Shown: positions 29,765 through 39,182, counted from the stretch's first letter. The stretch: DNA of 64,000 nucleotides from Blastomonas fulva (GCF_003431825.1 NZ_CP020083.1:2890501-2954500), one strand, 5' to 3'. Notes: a model not told the origin generated them from the letters alone. Numbers and translations are program-made.

Positions 29765-30562
29765 TCATTGACCCGCAAGACGGATCAGGGCCTCCGGTCC
29801 TTTCTCGAGACGGCTGTTGACCTTCCAGGTCAGCACCGATTTGCCCGCGACCGTGGTCGGGCCTTCTTCGGTGTTGTTGGTGAGCACGCCGCCATCGGCG
29901 GTGATGGTGAAGGTACCCTCGGGCTTGGGCTGTGCGGCCTTGGCCGGGCTTGCGGCTGCCCCGGCCATCGCGCCAAGTCCGGCCAGGTCGCCTCCGGCCC
30001 CGCCACCTGAATAGGCGGGCGCCACCACCTTGACGTTGCCATCCTTGCGCCGGGTGATCGTCACGAACGGCATCACCGCGCCGCCACCATCGATCAGCGG
30101 AAAGGCAAAGCCCTGGCCGACGGTCCCGGTAATGGCATATTCGACATCGATGATGCGGTTGCCGCGATAGCGAACCGATTTCCAGCCTTCCTGCTTCTTG
30201 AGCTGGTCGACCAGTTCGGTGATGCTTTCGTCACTGCCGAAATCGCCCATTCCGCCCATCTGGCCCATTCCTTCGCCATCCTTGTTCGCGGCCTGGGCTG
30301 CGTCGAAGTCCTTGCGCTGCTGCGATAGCTCGGCCGGCGTGCACTCGCGCTCGTCTGAAGTGGTCTCGTCATAGCACGGGCTGGCGGCAAACTCGGCCGG
30401 GGGAGACGACGTGTCGGTCACCACGATCTCGCCTGCATAAGTGAAGGTGAAGCTGCCATCGCGCTGCAGATCGAGCGTCGAGGTGAACTTGCCGGGCGAG
30501 AGCAGGCAACCGGCCAGCAGCAGCGGAATGGCCAGGGCCGCGATCAGGCGCATCATCTTCAT
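29765..30562 (-). CDS. Hypothetical lipoprotein (first of two tandem paralogues)
   Basis: A 265-residue lipoprotein of unknown function. The lipobox is LLAGC, followed by the segment LLSPGKFTSTLDLQRDGSFT that it shares with the next gene. Both have a Gly-rich central stretch, the TTDDEREC/IERECTAAE-type acidic region, and a closely matching C-terminal domain (TFTITADGGVLTNNTEEGP here, TFTIRTDGEILTNNTDDGP there). The family looks like an immunoglobulin-like or beta-sandwich sphingomonad lipoprotein. A GGACACGGAA region precedes the ATG at 30562. Confidence 0.68.
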   Translation of the reverse strand: MKMMRLIAALAIPLLLAGCLLSPGKFTSTLDLQRDGSFTFTYAGEIVVTDTSSPPAEFAASPCYDETTSDERECTPAELSQQRKDFDAAQAANKDGEGMGQMGGMGDFGSDESITELVDQLKKQEGWKSVRYRGNRIIDVEYAITGTVGQGFAFPLIDGGGAVMPFVTITRRKDGNVKVVAPAYSGGGAGGDLAGLGAMAGAAASPAKAAQPKPEGTFTITADGGVLTNNTEEGPTTVAGKSVLTWKVNSRLEKGPEALIRLAGQ

Positions 30563-30620
30563 TTCCGTGTCCCCTTCGGTGCGACCCGGTTTGAACATAA
30601 GCGTGATTATGCGGTGCCGG

Positions 30621-31574
30621 TCAGGCCGGGTCCAGCATGATCAGCGCTTCGGGTGCCTTTTTGGTGCGGGTGTTGATGCTCCATTGCAGCGTCTTCATCG
30701 CGCCCGATGCGACCGGCCCGTCATCGGTGTTGTTGGTCAGGATCTCGCCATCCGTCCGGATCGTGAAGGTGCCATCGGCCTTGGGCAGACCGGCAAACAG
30801 CTTGGCCTCCTCCTTGTTTTCCATCGATCCGATCGCCTGCAGCATCGGGATCAGCCCGCTCATGCCGCCGCCCAGAAAGCCGCCATCGCCCGATCCGGAA
30901 AAGCCGGGCGCATCGATCCGGACCGCACCATTGGCGCGCGCCGCGGCTATAACGAAGGGCGGCAGGCCTCTGGTCTTCTCGATCACCGGAAAGACATAAT
31001 CCTGGTCGATGCGGCCCGAGGCGGCATAGTCGACCACGAACAGCCCATCGCCCTTGTGGACGATGTCGCGCCAGCCCTTCTGCTTCTTGATGCGCACGAT
31101 GAACTCGTCGATCGCATCTGGCGAGCCGGGATCGATCCCGCCCATCAGCTCCTTGAACATGTCGATCATACGCGCGTCTTCCGCCTTCTTGGCCGCGCGC
31201 TGATCTTCCCATTCGCTCTTCTGCCGCTCGATCTCCGCTGCGGTGCATTCGCGCTCGATGGCCTCTTCGGTCCAGGCCTCCTCGTCCTGCAGATAGGCGG
31301 TCTTGAGCACCGCGCCATCGATCTGCGCCGGGTCGCCATAACAGGGATTGGGGATGAAATCGGTGCCCTTGCTGTCCATCGCGGCGCCCATCGCCACCAG
31401 TTGGGCAAGCCCCATAAGATGGATCTCTCCCTGATAGGCAAAGGTGAATCCGCCGCTGCGCATCACCGTCATGTCGGCGGTGAACTTTCCGGGCGACAAA
31501 AGGCAGCCGGTCAGCATCAAGGCCGCTGCGGCAGCCACCCATATCCGCGCTGCCATCTGCCCCCCAGGCCGCAT
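30621..31574 (-). CDS. Hypothetical lipoprotein (second tandem paralogue)
   Basis: A 317-residue lipoprotein, paralogous to its downstream neighbour: lipobox MLTGCLLSPGKFTADMTVM, a longer acidic helical insert (EEAIERECTAAEIERQKSE), and the conserved C-terminal domain with LTNNTDDGP. The open frame runs further upstream, but the lipoprotein signal fixes the start to 31574 or 31556; 31574 overlaps the rRNA methyltransferase stop as TGATG. Tandem duplication is likely. Function is unknown. Confidence 0.68.
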   Translation of the reverse strand: MRPGGQMAARIWVAAAAALMLTGCLLSPGKFTADMTVMRSGGFTFAYQGEIHLMGLAQLVAMGAAMDSKGTDFIPNPCYGDPAQIDGAVLKTAYLQDEEAWTEEAIERECTAAEIERQKSEWEDQRAAKKAEDARMIDMFKELMGGIDPGSPDAIDEFIVRIKKQKGWRDIVHKGDGLFVVDYAASGRIDQDYVFPVIEKTRGLPPFVIAAARANGAVRIDAPGFSGSGDGGFLGGGMSGLIPMLQAIGSMENKEEAKLFAGLPKADGTFTIRTDGEILTNNTDDGPVASGAMKTLQWSINTRTKKAPEALIMLDPA

Positions 31575-32338
31575 CAGCCTTCTCCCCGGTCCATCCGAAT
31601 CGCGTAGAGCGAGATCGCCGCCGCATTGGAGACGTTCAGGCTTTCCATCGCGCTGCTGATCGGCAGGCGGGCAAGCACGTCGCAATGGCCCGCGACATTG
31701 TGCCGCAATCCTTCGCCTTCGGCGCCGAGCACCAGCGCGATCGGGCCGGTGCCCAGCGTCTGCGCCAGGGTATCGCCTGCCTCGCCATCGAGCCCGATCC
31801 GCCAATAGCCGGCATCGGCCATTTCTTCGAGCGCGCGCGACAGATTCACCACGCGCACCCAGGGGACGATCTCGAGCGCGCCCGATGCCGCCTTGGCCAC
31901 GGTGCCCGATTCGGGCGGAGCGTGCCGGTCCTGCGTCACGATGGCCGCGGCGTCGAATGCCGCGGCGGAGCGGAAGATCGCGCCGACATTGTGCGGATCT
32001 GTGACCTGATCGAGCACGACGATCGGGCGAAGCGGATCGCCCGACAGGACATCGGCAAGCACCATGTCGTCGAGCGGTTCGACCTCGATCACCACACCCT
32101 GGTGCGGCGCATCTCGCGCGACCAGCCGCGCAAGATCGGCGACGTCGGCGAATTCGACCGGAACACCCTGCGGCAATTCCATGTCGGACAGCGCTTCGCG
32201 GGTGCCGCGAATCCATCGGATCTGCCGTTCGGGGTTGTTGAACGCTGCTTCCACCGCATGGGTGCCCCAGAATCGGGGAAACTTGCCACCTTCAAGACCG
32301 GCCTTGCGTTGCCGGTTGCGCGCGCCGCGCTTTGCCAT
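31574..32338 (-). CDS. rlmB: 23S rRNA (guanosine-2'-O)-methyltransferase, RlmB/TrmH family
   Basis: A 254-residue SpoU-type methyltransferase with a deep trefoil knot. It has an RNA-substrate N domain (WGTHAVEAAFNNPERQIRW) and the SpoU motifs VVLDQVTDPHNVGAIFRSA, LVLGAEGEGLRHN and LPISSAMESLNVSNAAAIS. RlmB methylates Gm2251 of 23S rRNA. The start at 32338 (MAKRGARNRQ) begins with a basic, RNA-binding tail. It is transcribed away from tRNA-Tyr. Confidence 0.9.
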   Translation of the reverse strand: MAKRGARNRQRKAGLEGGKFPRFWGTHAVEAAFNNPERQIRWIRGTREALSDMELPQGVPVEFADVADLARLVARDAPHQGVVIEVEPLDDMVLADVLSGDPLRPIVVLDQVTDPHNVGAIFRSAAAFDAAAIVTQDRHAPPESGTVAKAASGALEIVPWVRVVNLSRALEEMADAGYWRIGLDGEAGDTLAQTLGTGPIALVLGAEGEGLRHNVAGHCDVLARLPISSAMESLNVSNAAAISLYAIRMDRGEG

Positions 32339-32496
32339 AATTTTCGGTCTTTCTTGGGCGATCGGATCGCCGGGGATGATGATGCTGACGCTTTTCGTCC
32401 TGTCGGCATTGACAGGCAAGCGCGAATTGTTCAAGGGACCGCCTCTCGGCAAGAACGGCTCCCTCCAAGGGGCCAGCACACAGGGTTTCGACGTGT

Positions 32497-32582
32497 GGAC
32501 AGGTGGCCGAGTGGTTAATGGCAGCAGACTGTAAATCTGCCCGCGAGAGCGTACGCTGGTTCGAATCCAGCCCTGTCCACCA
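32497..32582 (+). tRNA. tRNA-Tyr (anticodon GTA)
   Basis: An 86-nt class II tRNA. The acceptor stem is GGACAGG with CCTGTCC, the anticodon arm GCAGA-CTGTAAA-TCTGC gives anticodon GTA, there is a long variable arm, the T arm is GGTTCGAATCC, and CCA is encoded at the 3' end. The integrase gene starts about 200 bp downstream, which makes this tRNA the likely attachment site of the island. Confidence 0.95.
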
Positions 32583-32707
32583 CCCTCTGCTCTGAGAGGG
32601 TCTGCTGAAATCCCTAGAAATCCCGGAAATTCAAGCGTATAATCGCCAACATCGTCTAGTCGCATCTTGTGCTGTATCACTGCAGCCGGTTGCAACTGTG
32701 GGAGGGA

Positions 32708-32775
32708 TGTGGGAGTAAATCGACTTACTCCCACACCGATCAATCTCCGCAAAAGGCGATTAAGTGTGGGAGTAA
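32708..32775 (+). repeat. Three copies of an 11-bp repeat between tRNA-Tyr and the integrase
   Basis: The sequence TGTGGGAGTAA occurs at 32708-32718 and 32765-32775 in direct orientation, and as the exact reverse complement TTACTCCCACA at 32725-32735. The first and the inverted copy form a perfect 11-base dyad with a six-base centre; the last copy contains the GGGAG ribosome-binding site of the integrase. They could be arm-type integrase or excisionase sites, or an operator for integrase autoregulation. Confidence 0.6.
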
Positions 32776-32778
32776 GCG

Positions 32779-34005
32779 ATGGGCAAACTCACAGTCGTTG
32801 CAATCAGGGCAGCATTGTCGAATCCCGGTACCTACCACGACGGTGATGGGCTAGCCCTCAGGGTGGACAAGAGAGGCGGAGCATACTGGCTCTTGCGTCT
32901 CCAGCGCGACGGCAAGCGCCAGGACATCGGGCTGGGAAGTGCCACGCTTCTGTCACTCGCAGAGGCCCGGCGTAAGTCCGTAGAGCTGCGCAAAGCGGTC
33001 AAGGTTGATCGGCGCGATGTCGTGACGGAGAAAAAGGACGAAGCAGCAGCGAAGGTGACGTTCTGCGACGCCGCGCGCCAGTATCATGCAGAAAATCGGG
33101 CCGGCTGGAAAAGTGCCGTTTATGCGCGCCAATGGCTCGCCAGCCTAGAAAACTATGCATTTCCCAAATTGGGCGATGTGCCGACCGGCAGCATTACAGC
33201 CGCCGACATCATCACGGTGCTGAAACCGATCTGGCAGGAAATTCCAGAGACCGCTCGCCAAGTGCGGAACCGGATTTGTGCCGTGCTGGACTATGCTCAC
33301 GCTAAAGGCTGGCGCTCAACCGAGGCACCTTCAGGCAATAGTAGTCTGAAGGCAGGGCGCGGGTTACCCCGGCAGGCAAAATCGCGAGAGAATCGCAAAG
33401 CAATGCCCTATGTTGCTTTGCCCGCCTTCATAACCGCTTTGCGGCGCAAGCCATCCTTTGGGCGGATGGCCCTCGAACTGCTTATTCTTACAGGCGTCCG
33501 CAGCCAAGAGGTCCGGCTGGCGACATGGTCCGAATTTGATCTTGAAGGCCGTCTGTGGGCTATTCCGGCCGATCACATGAAGCGGGGCAAAGCGCACATG
33601 GTTCCGATCTCTGACGCGGCACAGGCGGTGCTGGCGAGAGCGGATGCTTTTCGGCTTCCGGACACCGATGTTGTTTTCCCCGGTGTGGCGGGCAAACCGA
33701 TGTCCGACATGACGTTGCTTAAGGTGCTGCGCGACATGAGCGAGCCGTTCCACGTTCATGGATTTCGTTCCACATTCACTGATTGGGCGGCGAACGAGGG
33801 CTTTGCTGATCCCGTCGTGGAGGCTGCGCTGGCTCACAAGACGCCCGATGCGGTGCAGGCTGCCTATCGCCGTACCACCTATCTTGGCACGCCGAGCCAG
33901 CCGGGCGCACGCGTCAAACTCATGAATGCTTGGGGTCGCTTTTGCGTTGGCGGTGCGGTCGGCATGAACCAGGTCGTACCGCGACCTGCAAACAAAGCGG
34001 GATAG
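32779..34005 (+). CDS. P4-type tyrosine integrase of the tRNA-Tyr island
   Basis: A 408-residue tyrosine recombinase with the DUF4102 N-terminal arm-binding domain (GDGLALRVDKRGGAYWLLR), a core-binding SAM-like domain, and a catalytic domain with Arg in LTGVRSQEVRLATW, His-x-x-Arg in HVHGFRSTFTDWAA, and the nucleophilic Tyr in AAYRRTTYL. Integrases of this type target tRNA 3' ends, and tRNA-Tyr lies directly upstream. The ATG at 32779 has a GGGAG ribosome-binding site eight bases away. This marks the left edge of the accessory region. Confidence 0.92.
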   Translation: MGKLTVVAIRAALSNPGTYHDGDGLALRVDKRGGAYWLLRLQRDGKRQDIGLGSATLLSLAEARRKSVELRKAVKVDRRDVVTEKKDEAAAKVTFCDAARQYHAENRAGWKSAVYARQWLASLENYAFPKLGDVPTGSITAADIITVLKPIWQEIPETARQVRNRICAVLDYAHAKGWRSTEAPSGNSSLKAGRGLPRQAKSRENRKAMPYVALPAFITALRRKPSFGRMALELLILTGVRSQEVRLATWSEFDLEGRLWAIPADHMKRGKAHMVPISDAAQAVLARADAFRLPDTDVVFPGVAGKPMSDMTLLKVLRDMSEPFHVHGFRSTFTDWAANEGFADPVVEAALAHKTPDAVQAAYRRTTYLGTPSQPGARVKLMNAWGRFCVGGAVGMNQVVPRPANKAG

Positions 34006-34327
34006 CGACGATCATTCTTCCTAGGCTCAACTCTCCCAACACGCCGTCACGAGAGTGCGAATCTCTTTAATCGGCCCACTGTAAGTCAATCGACGATGAC
34101 ATCCGTGGAGTACCGGATTGTTTGTTCCCGCCGAGACCCGTCATTCGGGCGACGAACCGGGATTGACGGTTTTGCTCAAATTCCGGAGATCTGCGGAGCT
34201 TGGCGGCGCGAGACAACGAACGTCGGGGCCTTGGTGGTGACCGATGGCGGCTGAATGCAACCAATGAGGTGCTGTGGTGAACGGCTGGTTCGCCATTTTC
34301 GGAAGTTCGGCAAATGGGCCGTTGCAC
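34006..34327. other. Intergenic region between integrase and first IS91-type element
   Basis: About 320 bases without a supported gene. The base composition is mixed and no clear promoter, terminator or repeat stands out; it ends where the IS91-type left-end sequence begins. I see no functional element that I can defend here. Confidence 0.4.
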
Positions 34328-34452
34328 GAACCCGCTTCGCGGGAGTGGTGTTTGGGGTGAAGCTAAGCTGACGGCGCGGGCGCAGCGCCTGGATTGAACA
34401 GTGTCCGTGGTGGGCAGACCATTTCGACTCCTTCAACCTGAGGAGTCGAACG

Positions 34453-35361
34453 ATGAACGAGCTTATAGCGATCGGTACGGTCAGCCCGCTGCGCCAGCGG
34501 TTGATCGAGGACATGAACATGCGGCGCTTCAGCCGCGAGACGCAGCGCAACTATATCCGCGATGTTGGACGTTTCGCCACATGGCTGGGACGCTCGCCGC
34601 ACACGGCAACTGCAGAGGATCTGCGGCGCTTCCAGATCGACCAACGCGAGACCGGCGTTCCGGTGCCGACGATGAACAGCATAGTTGCAGCGCTGCGGTT
34701 CTTCTTCACCCACACGCTGGATCGGCCCGATCTGGCGCGCAAGCTGGTGCGCACTTCGCACGCCCGCAAGATCCCCGTGGTGCTGACCCAGGACGAGGTG
34801 AAGCGGTTGCTGGAGGCCACGACCTGCCTCAAGCATCAGGCAGCGCTGTCGGTTGCCTATGGCGCGGGACTGCGCGTCGGCGAGGTCTCGGCGCTCAAGG
34901 TGCGCGACATCGACAGCAAGCGCATGGTGCTGCGTATCGAGCGTGGCAAGGGTGGCCGATATCGCAACGCCATGCTGCCCGAAGGCCTGCTCGTGCTGCT
35001 GCGCGAGTGGTGGCGCGCCGGACGACAACAGGGCGTGTTGCATGCAGACAGCTGGCTTTTCCCAGGCAGAAGCGCGCTGCTGCCGATCAGCACCCGGCAG
35101 CTGTATCGCGTCGTCGTCGAGGCAGCCGAGGCAGCGGACATCACAAGGCGGGTCGGCCCGCACACCTTGCGGCACAGCTTCGCCACCCATCTGCTGGAGG
35201 ACGGGGTCGATATCCGCGTCATCCAGGCGTTGCTGGGCCATGCCAAGCTTAACACCACCGCTTTCTACACACAGGTGGCAACCAAGACGATGCGAGCGGT
35301 GATCAGTCCGCTCGACAGGCTGGCCTTGACCTCATCCACCGCGCAGGTGCCCGACGGCTGA
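34453..35361 (+). CDS. Tyrosine recombinase of IS91-family element 1
   Basis: A 302-residue XerC/D-like tyrosine recombinase. The catalytic residues are visible as Arg in AGLRVGEVSALK, a Lys in RGKGGRYR, His-x-x-Arg in HTLRHSFATHLLEDGVD, His in LLGHAKLNTT, and Tyr in AFYTQV. It differs from the second element's copy but has the same layout (N domain RQRLIEDMNMRRFSRETQ). It precedes the transposase gene by six nt, so the two are co-expressed. In known IS91-like elements this accessory recombinase has no proven role. Confidence 0.88.
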   Translation: MNELIAIGTVSPLRQRLIEDMNMRRFSRETQRNYIRDVGRFATWLGRSPHTATAEDLRRFQIDQRETGVPVPTMNSIVAALRFFFTHTLDRPDLARKLVRTSHARKIPVVLTQDEVKRLLEATTCLKHQAALSVAYGAGLRVGEVSALKVRDIDSKRMVLRIERGKGGRYRNAMLPEGLLVLLREWWRAGRQQGVLHADSWLFPGRSALLPISTRQLYRVVVEAAEAADITRRVGPHTLRHSFATHLLEDGVDIRVIQALLGHAKLNTTAFYTQVATKTMRAVISPLDRLALTSSTAQVPDG

Positions 35362-35367
35362 GGCCCG

Positions 35368-36561
35368 GTGCGCACCTCCATAGAGGTGGCCGACATCTTC
35401 CGCGTTGCAGGGCCTGGCTATCGCATTGCCCATGCCGGGCATCTGAGCCTGCACCAGCTCAAGATCATGTCGGCCGTCGAGCATTGCCGCACCGCTACAA
35501 TGGGCGGTCACGTCGAAGCCTGCACAGACTGCGGGCATTGGCGGATCGCCTATAACAGCTGTCGCAACCGGCATTGCCCCAAGTGCCAGGGAGCAGCCGC
35601 GCGTACCTGGCTGGCCGAGCGCGAGGCCGACCTGTTGCCGGTGGGCTATTTCCACGTCGTGTTCACGCTCCCGGCACAGGTCAGCGCCATTGCGTTCCAC
35701 AACAAGGCGCTGCTCTATGACCTGCTGTTCAAGGCCGCCTCCCAGACGATGCTGACCATCGCCGCCGACCCCAGGCATCTGGGCGCACGTATCGGCATTA
35801 CCGCTGTACTCCACACCTGGGGCTCGGCGCTTACCCATCATCCGCATGTCCATATGATCGTGCCCGGCGGCGGTATCGCGCGTGATGGCGAGCGCTGGAT
35901 ATCTGCGCGCCCGGCCTTTCTTCTGCCCGTCCGTGTCCTGGGCGCCCTGTTCCGCCGCCTGTTCCTCACGCGGCTGATCGCGCTCCACGATGCCGGCAAG
36001 CTCGGGTTCTTCGGCAGCCTGGCGCATCTCGCCGAGCGGCGGGCCTTTCTGCGTCATCTGTCACCGGTCCGCAGAAAGCGCTGGGTGGTCTATGCCAAGC
36101 CGCCCTTTGCAGGACCTGAGGCGGTGCTCGCCTATCTGGCGCGCTATACCCACCGCGTCGCCATCTCGAACAGCCGCATCCTCCGCTTCGACAGTGAAGG
36201 CGTCACGTTCCGCTACAAGGATTATCGCCGCAATGGCGCGCAGCGCCAGCAGGACATGACCTTAGGCGCCGACGAGTTCATCCGTCGCTTCCTGCTGCAC
36301 AACCTGCCACGCGGGTTCCACCGGATACGCCATTACGGGCTGCTGGCCGGTGCGACCCGCAAGGCCCATCTCGAACACGCCCGCCGACTGCTGGCGGTTG
36401 CGCCACCTGCCATCGATGACACGGCTGTCGATCCGCCGGACCATCGGCCACCGTGCCCGTGCTGCGGTGGCAGCATGGTCATCATCGAGACTTTCGAGCG
36501 CAGATATCAGCCGCGCGCACCACCGCATCCTGTCAACGCATCCGGGAGAACATCGTCGTGA
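35368..36561 (+). CDS. IS91-family HUH transposase, element 1
   Basis: A 397-residue rolling-circle transposase. It has a zinc ribbon in the N domain (CTDCGHWRIAYNSCRNRHCPKCQ), the HUH metal motif in HPHVHMIVPGGG, and the region RYTHRVAISNSRIL that includes a tyrosine. The start is GTG at 35368, eleven bases after the recombinase stop. IS91 transposases mobilise flanking DNA by one-ended transposition and recognise ends with GTTC/CTTG targets. About 80% of residues match the second element. Confidence 0.92.
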   Translation: MRTSIEVADIFRVAGPGYRIAHAGHLSLHQLKIMSAVEHCRTATMGGHVEACTDCGHWRIAYNSCRNRHCPKCQGAAARTWLAEREADLLPVGYFHVVFTLPAQVSAIAFHNKALLYDLLFKAASQTMLTIAADPRHLGARIGITAVLHTWGSALTHHPHVHMIVPGGGIARDGERWISARPAFLLPVRVLGALFRRLFLTRLIALHDAGKLGFFGSLAHLAERRAFLRHLSPVRRKRWVVYAKPPFAGPEAVLAYLARYTHRVAISNSRILRFDSEGVTFRYKDYRRNGAQRQQDMTLGADEFIRRFLLHNLPRGFHRIRHYGLLAGATRKAHLEHARRLLAVAPPAIDDTAVDPPDHRPPCPCCGGSMVIIETFERRYQPRAPPHPVNASGRTSS

Positions 36562-37066
36562 CCCGGCACGGCCTGCCTTCAACCGGCCCCGAAGCGACCG
36601 TGCTTCGGGGAGCACAGAGCACTGCGCCATCACCCACCAAAAGCAGACCTGCGCCCTCCAAAATCGGACGGTCCGATTTACGGCAACCCGCTCGTCACCC
36701 CAAAAGCAGCCAGTCCGCTTTCAGTTCCGTCCGCTTATCGGCAGCACCCACCGCTGCTCCCACAAGCCCAAAATCGAAATCCCCATAGACATCAGCACCT
36801 GACGACCGCGGGTTCGGGCACCGTCGACTTTCCGACGCCTCACGGCGTCCGAAACTCTAAACGGTTGTTGAATGGCAGGTCCTGGGTGGAGAGTGGCGAA
36901 AAGCTGCCGTCCGATATGCCACTTAGCAGCGGCAGCCCTCGACCCAGAGCACGAACCCGCTTCGCGGGAGAGTCGCTTGGGGTGACGTAGCGTAGTATTG
37001 TTGAGGCTTTGAGAGCGGCGAAGTCGCTTGTGAGGGTGGAGTTCCTTCAACGGAAAGGAACGCACC

Positions 37067-37984
37067 ATGGATACCATCACTACCGCTGCCCCGAACAATG
37101 CCTTGCGCGAGCGTATGTTGCAGGACATGACGATGCGTAGCTTTGGGGAGCACACGCAGAAGGACTATATCCGGCACGTCCGGTCATTTGCCGCGTTTCT
37201 CGGCCGACCACCCGATACGGCCACGATCGAAGACCTCCGGCGCTATCAGATCGCTCAGCATGAGCGTGCCATCAGTCCAGCAACCATCAACGGGGCTGTA
37301 TCGGCATTGCGTTTCCTGTTCGGTATAACCCTCAAGCGGCCGGAGATGGCACTGGGACTTGTTGTCGTTCGCTGCACACCCAAGCTGCGCGAGGTTCTGA
37401 GCGTCGAGGAGGCTGCGCGGCTGATCGAGGCTGCACCGGGCATCAAGTACAAGGCAGCGTTCGGCGTGGCCTATGGCGCGGGTCTGCGCGTGTCCGAGAT
37501 TGCCCACCTGAAGGTTGACGATATCGACAGCACGCGCATGCTGATCCGGGTCGAGCAGGGCAAGGGGCGCAAGGATCGTAACGCCATGCTCTCGCCGCAT
37601 CTGCTGGATCTGCTTCGGCAATGGTGGCGTGAAGGCAAGCGGCGCGGGGTCATGTTACCGCACGGCTGGTTATTCCCGGGGCGCAGTTGCACCGACCCGA
37701 TCTCGGCACGCCAGTTGCACCGCGCCGTGCATGAGGCGGCTGAGTTCGCCGGGATCCGCAAACGCGTGAGCCCGCATACCCTGCGCCACAGCTTTGCCAC
37801 TCACCTGCTCGAGCAGGATGTCGACATCCGCGTGATCCAGGTCCTGCTTGGGCACACCAAGATCGGTACCACCGCCATCTACACCAAGGTATCGACCAGG
37901 ACGATGCAGGCGGTGGCGAGCCCGCTCGACCGCATCTTCAGCCTGATGGAAGGCCCCAAGCGAACGGCATCGCCGCCCGGTTGA
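37067..37984 (+). CDS. Tyrosine recombinase of IS91-family element 2
   Basis: A 305-residue tyrosine recombinase, homologous to the one in element 1. Catalytic motifs are AGLRVSEIAHLK (Arg), QGKGRKDR (Lys), HTLRHSFATHLLEQD (His-x-x-Arg), LLGHTKIGTT (His) and AIYTKV (Tyr). Upstream, GGAAAGGA before the ATG serves as ribosome-binding site. It ends five bases before the GTG of the transposase gene. Confidence 0.88.
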   Translation: MDTITTAAPNNALRERMLQDMTMRSFGEHTQKDYIRHVRSFAAFLGRPPDTATIEDLRRYQIAQHERAISPATINGAVSALRFLFGITLKRPEMALGLVVVRCTPKLREVLSVEEAARLIEAAPGIKYKAAFGVAYGAGLRVSEIAHLKVDDIDSTRMLIRVEQGKGRKDRNAMLSPHLLDLLRQWWREGKRRGVMLPHGWLFPGRSCTDPISARQLHRAVHEAAEFAGIRKRVSPHTLRHSFATHLLEQDVDIRVIQVLLGHTKIGTTAIYTKVSTRTMQAVASPLDRIFSLMEGPKRTASPPG

Positions 37985-37988
37985 ACCG

Positions 37989-39182
37989 GTGCGCACCTCG
38001 ATCGAGGTCGCCGACATCTTGCGGAGTGCCGGGCCCGCGTATCGCGCAGCCCATGCCGGCCATCTGAGCCTCGGCCAGCTCAAGGTCATGACGGCGATCG
38101 AGACCTGCCGCACCGCAGCCCTTGGCGGTCACGTCGAGGCCTGCGACGACTGCGGGCACTGGCGGATCGCCTACAACTCCTGCCGCAACCGGCATTGCCC
38201 CAAGTGCCAGGGTGCGGCGGCGCGCACCTGGCTGGCCGCGCGCGAGGCCGATCTGCTGCCCGTGGGATACTTCCACGTCGTGTTCACGCTGCCGGCCGAG
38301 GTCGCGGATATCGCGTGGCAGAACAAGGCGGTGGTCTATGACCTGCTGTTCCGCGCGGCTGCGGACACGATGCTGACCATCGCCGCCGATCCCAGGCACC
38401 TCGGCGCGCGCGTCGGCATCACCGCCGTATTGCATACGTGGGGATCGGCACTGACCCATCACCCGCATGTGCACATGATCGTGCCCGGCGGGGGTATCAC
38501 GCCAGACGGCAAGCGGTGGGTCTCGTCGCGCCCGGCGTTCCTTCTACCAGTGCGTGTGCTGGGCGCATTGTTCCGCCGGCTGTTCCTCACCCGGCTGCTG
38601 GCATTGTACGATGCCGGCAAGCTGGCCTTCTTCAACACCTTGGCGGGCCTCGCGACACGCAAGGTCTTCCTCCGGCATCTGTCGCCGATCCGGAAGAAGC
38701 GCTGGGTGGTCTACGCCAAACCGCCTTTTGCCGGGCCGCAGGCGGTGCTGGCCTATCTCTCGCGCTACACCCACCGCGTCGCCATCTCGAACCAGCGGCT
38801 CCTTGCCTTCGACGATGCCAGCGTGACGTTCCGTTACAAGGATTACCGTCGCAGCGGGGCTGAACGCCAGCAGGTCATGACGCTGGCGACGGACGAGTTC
38901 ATCCGCCGCTTCCTGATCCACGTCCTGCCGCGCGGCTTCCATCGCATCCGGCATTACGGCCTGCTCGCCAGTTCGACGCACAAGGACGCCATGGCGCTCG
39001 CCCGCAGTCTCCTGGGGGGCGCTGCGCCGGTCGAGGAGCCCGAACCGGAAGAACCGCCCGACCATCGCCCGCCATGCCCATGCTGCGGCGGGCACATGAC
39101 CATCATCGAGACCTTTGCCCGTTGCTACCAACCGCGTGCACCGCCACCCCCAGTATCCTCGGCCCGGAGACACGCGCCATGA
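37989..39182 (+). CDS. IS91-family HUH transposase, element 2
   Basis: A 397-residue transposase with the zinc ribbon CDDCGHWRIAYNSCRNRHCPKC, HUH motif in HPHVHMIVPGGG, and the tyrosine region RYTHRVAISNQRLL. The start is GTG. It matches the element 1 transposase along its whole length, with most changes in the N- and C-terminal tails (PVEEPEPEEPPDHRPPCPCC at the C-terminal zinc motif). No frameshift or stop is present, so it may be active. Confidence 0.92.
   Translation: MRTSIEVADILRSAGPAYRAAHAGHLSLGQLKVMTAIETCRTAALGGHVEACDDCGHWRIAYNSCRNRHCPKCQGAAARTWLAAREADLLPVGYFHVVFTLPAEVADIAWQNKAVVYDLLFRAAADTMLTIAADPRHLGARVGITAVLHTWGSALTHHPHVHMIVPGGGITPDGKRWVSSRPAFLLPVRVLGALFRRLFLTRLLALYDAGKLAFFNTLAGLATRKVFLRHLSPIRKKRWVVYAKPPFAGPQAVLAYLSRYTHRVAISNQRLLAFDDASVTFRYKDYRRSGAERQQVMTLATDEFIRRFLIHVLPRGFHRIRHYGLLASSTHKDAMALARSLLGGAAPVEEPEPEEPPDHRPPCPCCGGHMTIIETFARCYQPRAPPPPVSSARRHAP

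Larger units (their letters stand above)
34328..36815 (+). mobile_element. IS91-family element 1 (with tyrosine recombinase gene)
   Basis: A 2.5-kb unit with a tyrosine recombinase gene and an IS91-type HUH transposase gene in tandem. Its left side is a 22-base block GCACGAACCCGCTTCGCGGGAG-type sequence (34324-34345) that is shared with element 2 and forms a small hairpin, and the right side ends at CCGCGGGTTC (36806-36815), again mirrored by element 2. The terminal octamer GAACCCGC at the left is the reverse complement of GCGGGTTC at the right, and the right end abuts GTTC, the known IS91 target tetranucleotide. Exact ends are my inference. Confidence 0.68.

Noticed and set aside
30621..32216. 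A 531-residue frame that would extend the second lipoprotein over the rRNA methyltransferase
   Set aside because: The lipoprotein signal and lipobox start at about 31556-31574, and the upstream part is the complement-frame of rlmB.
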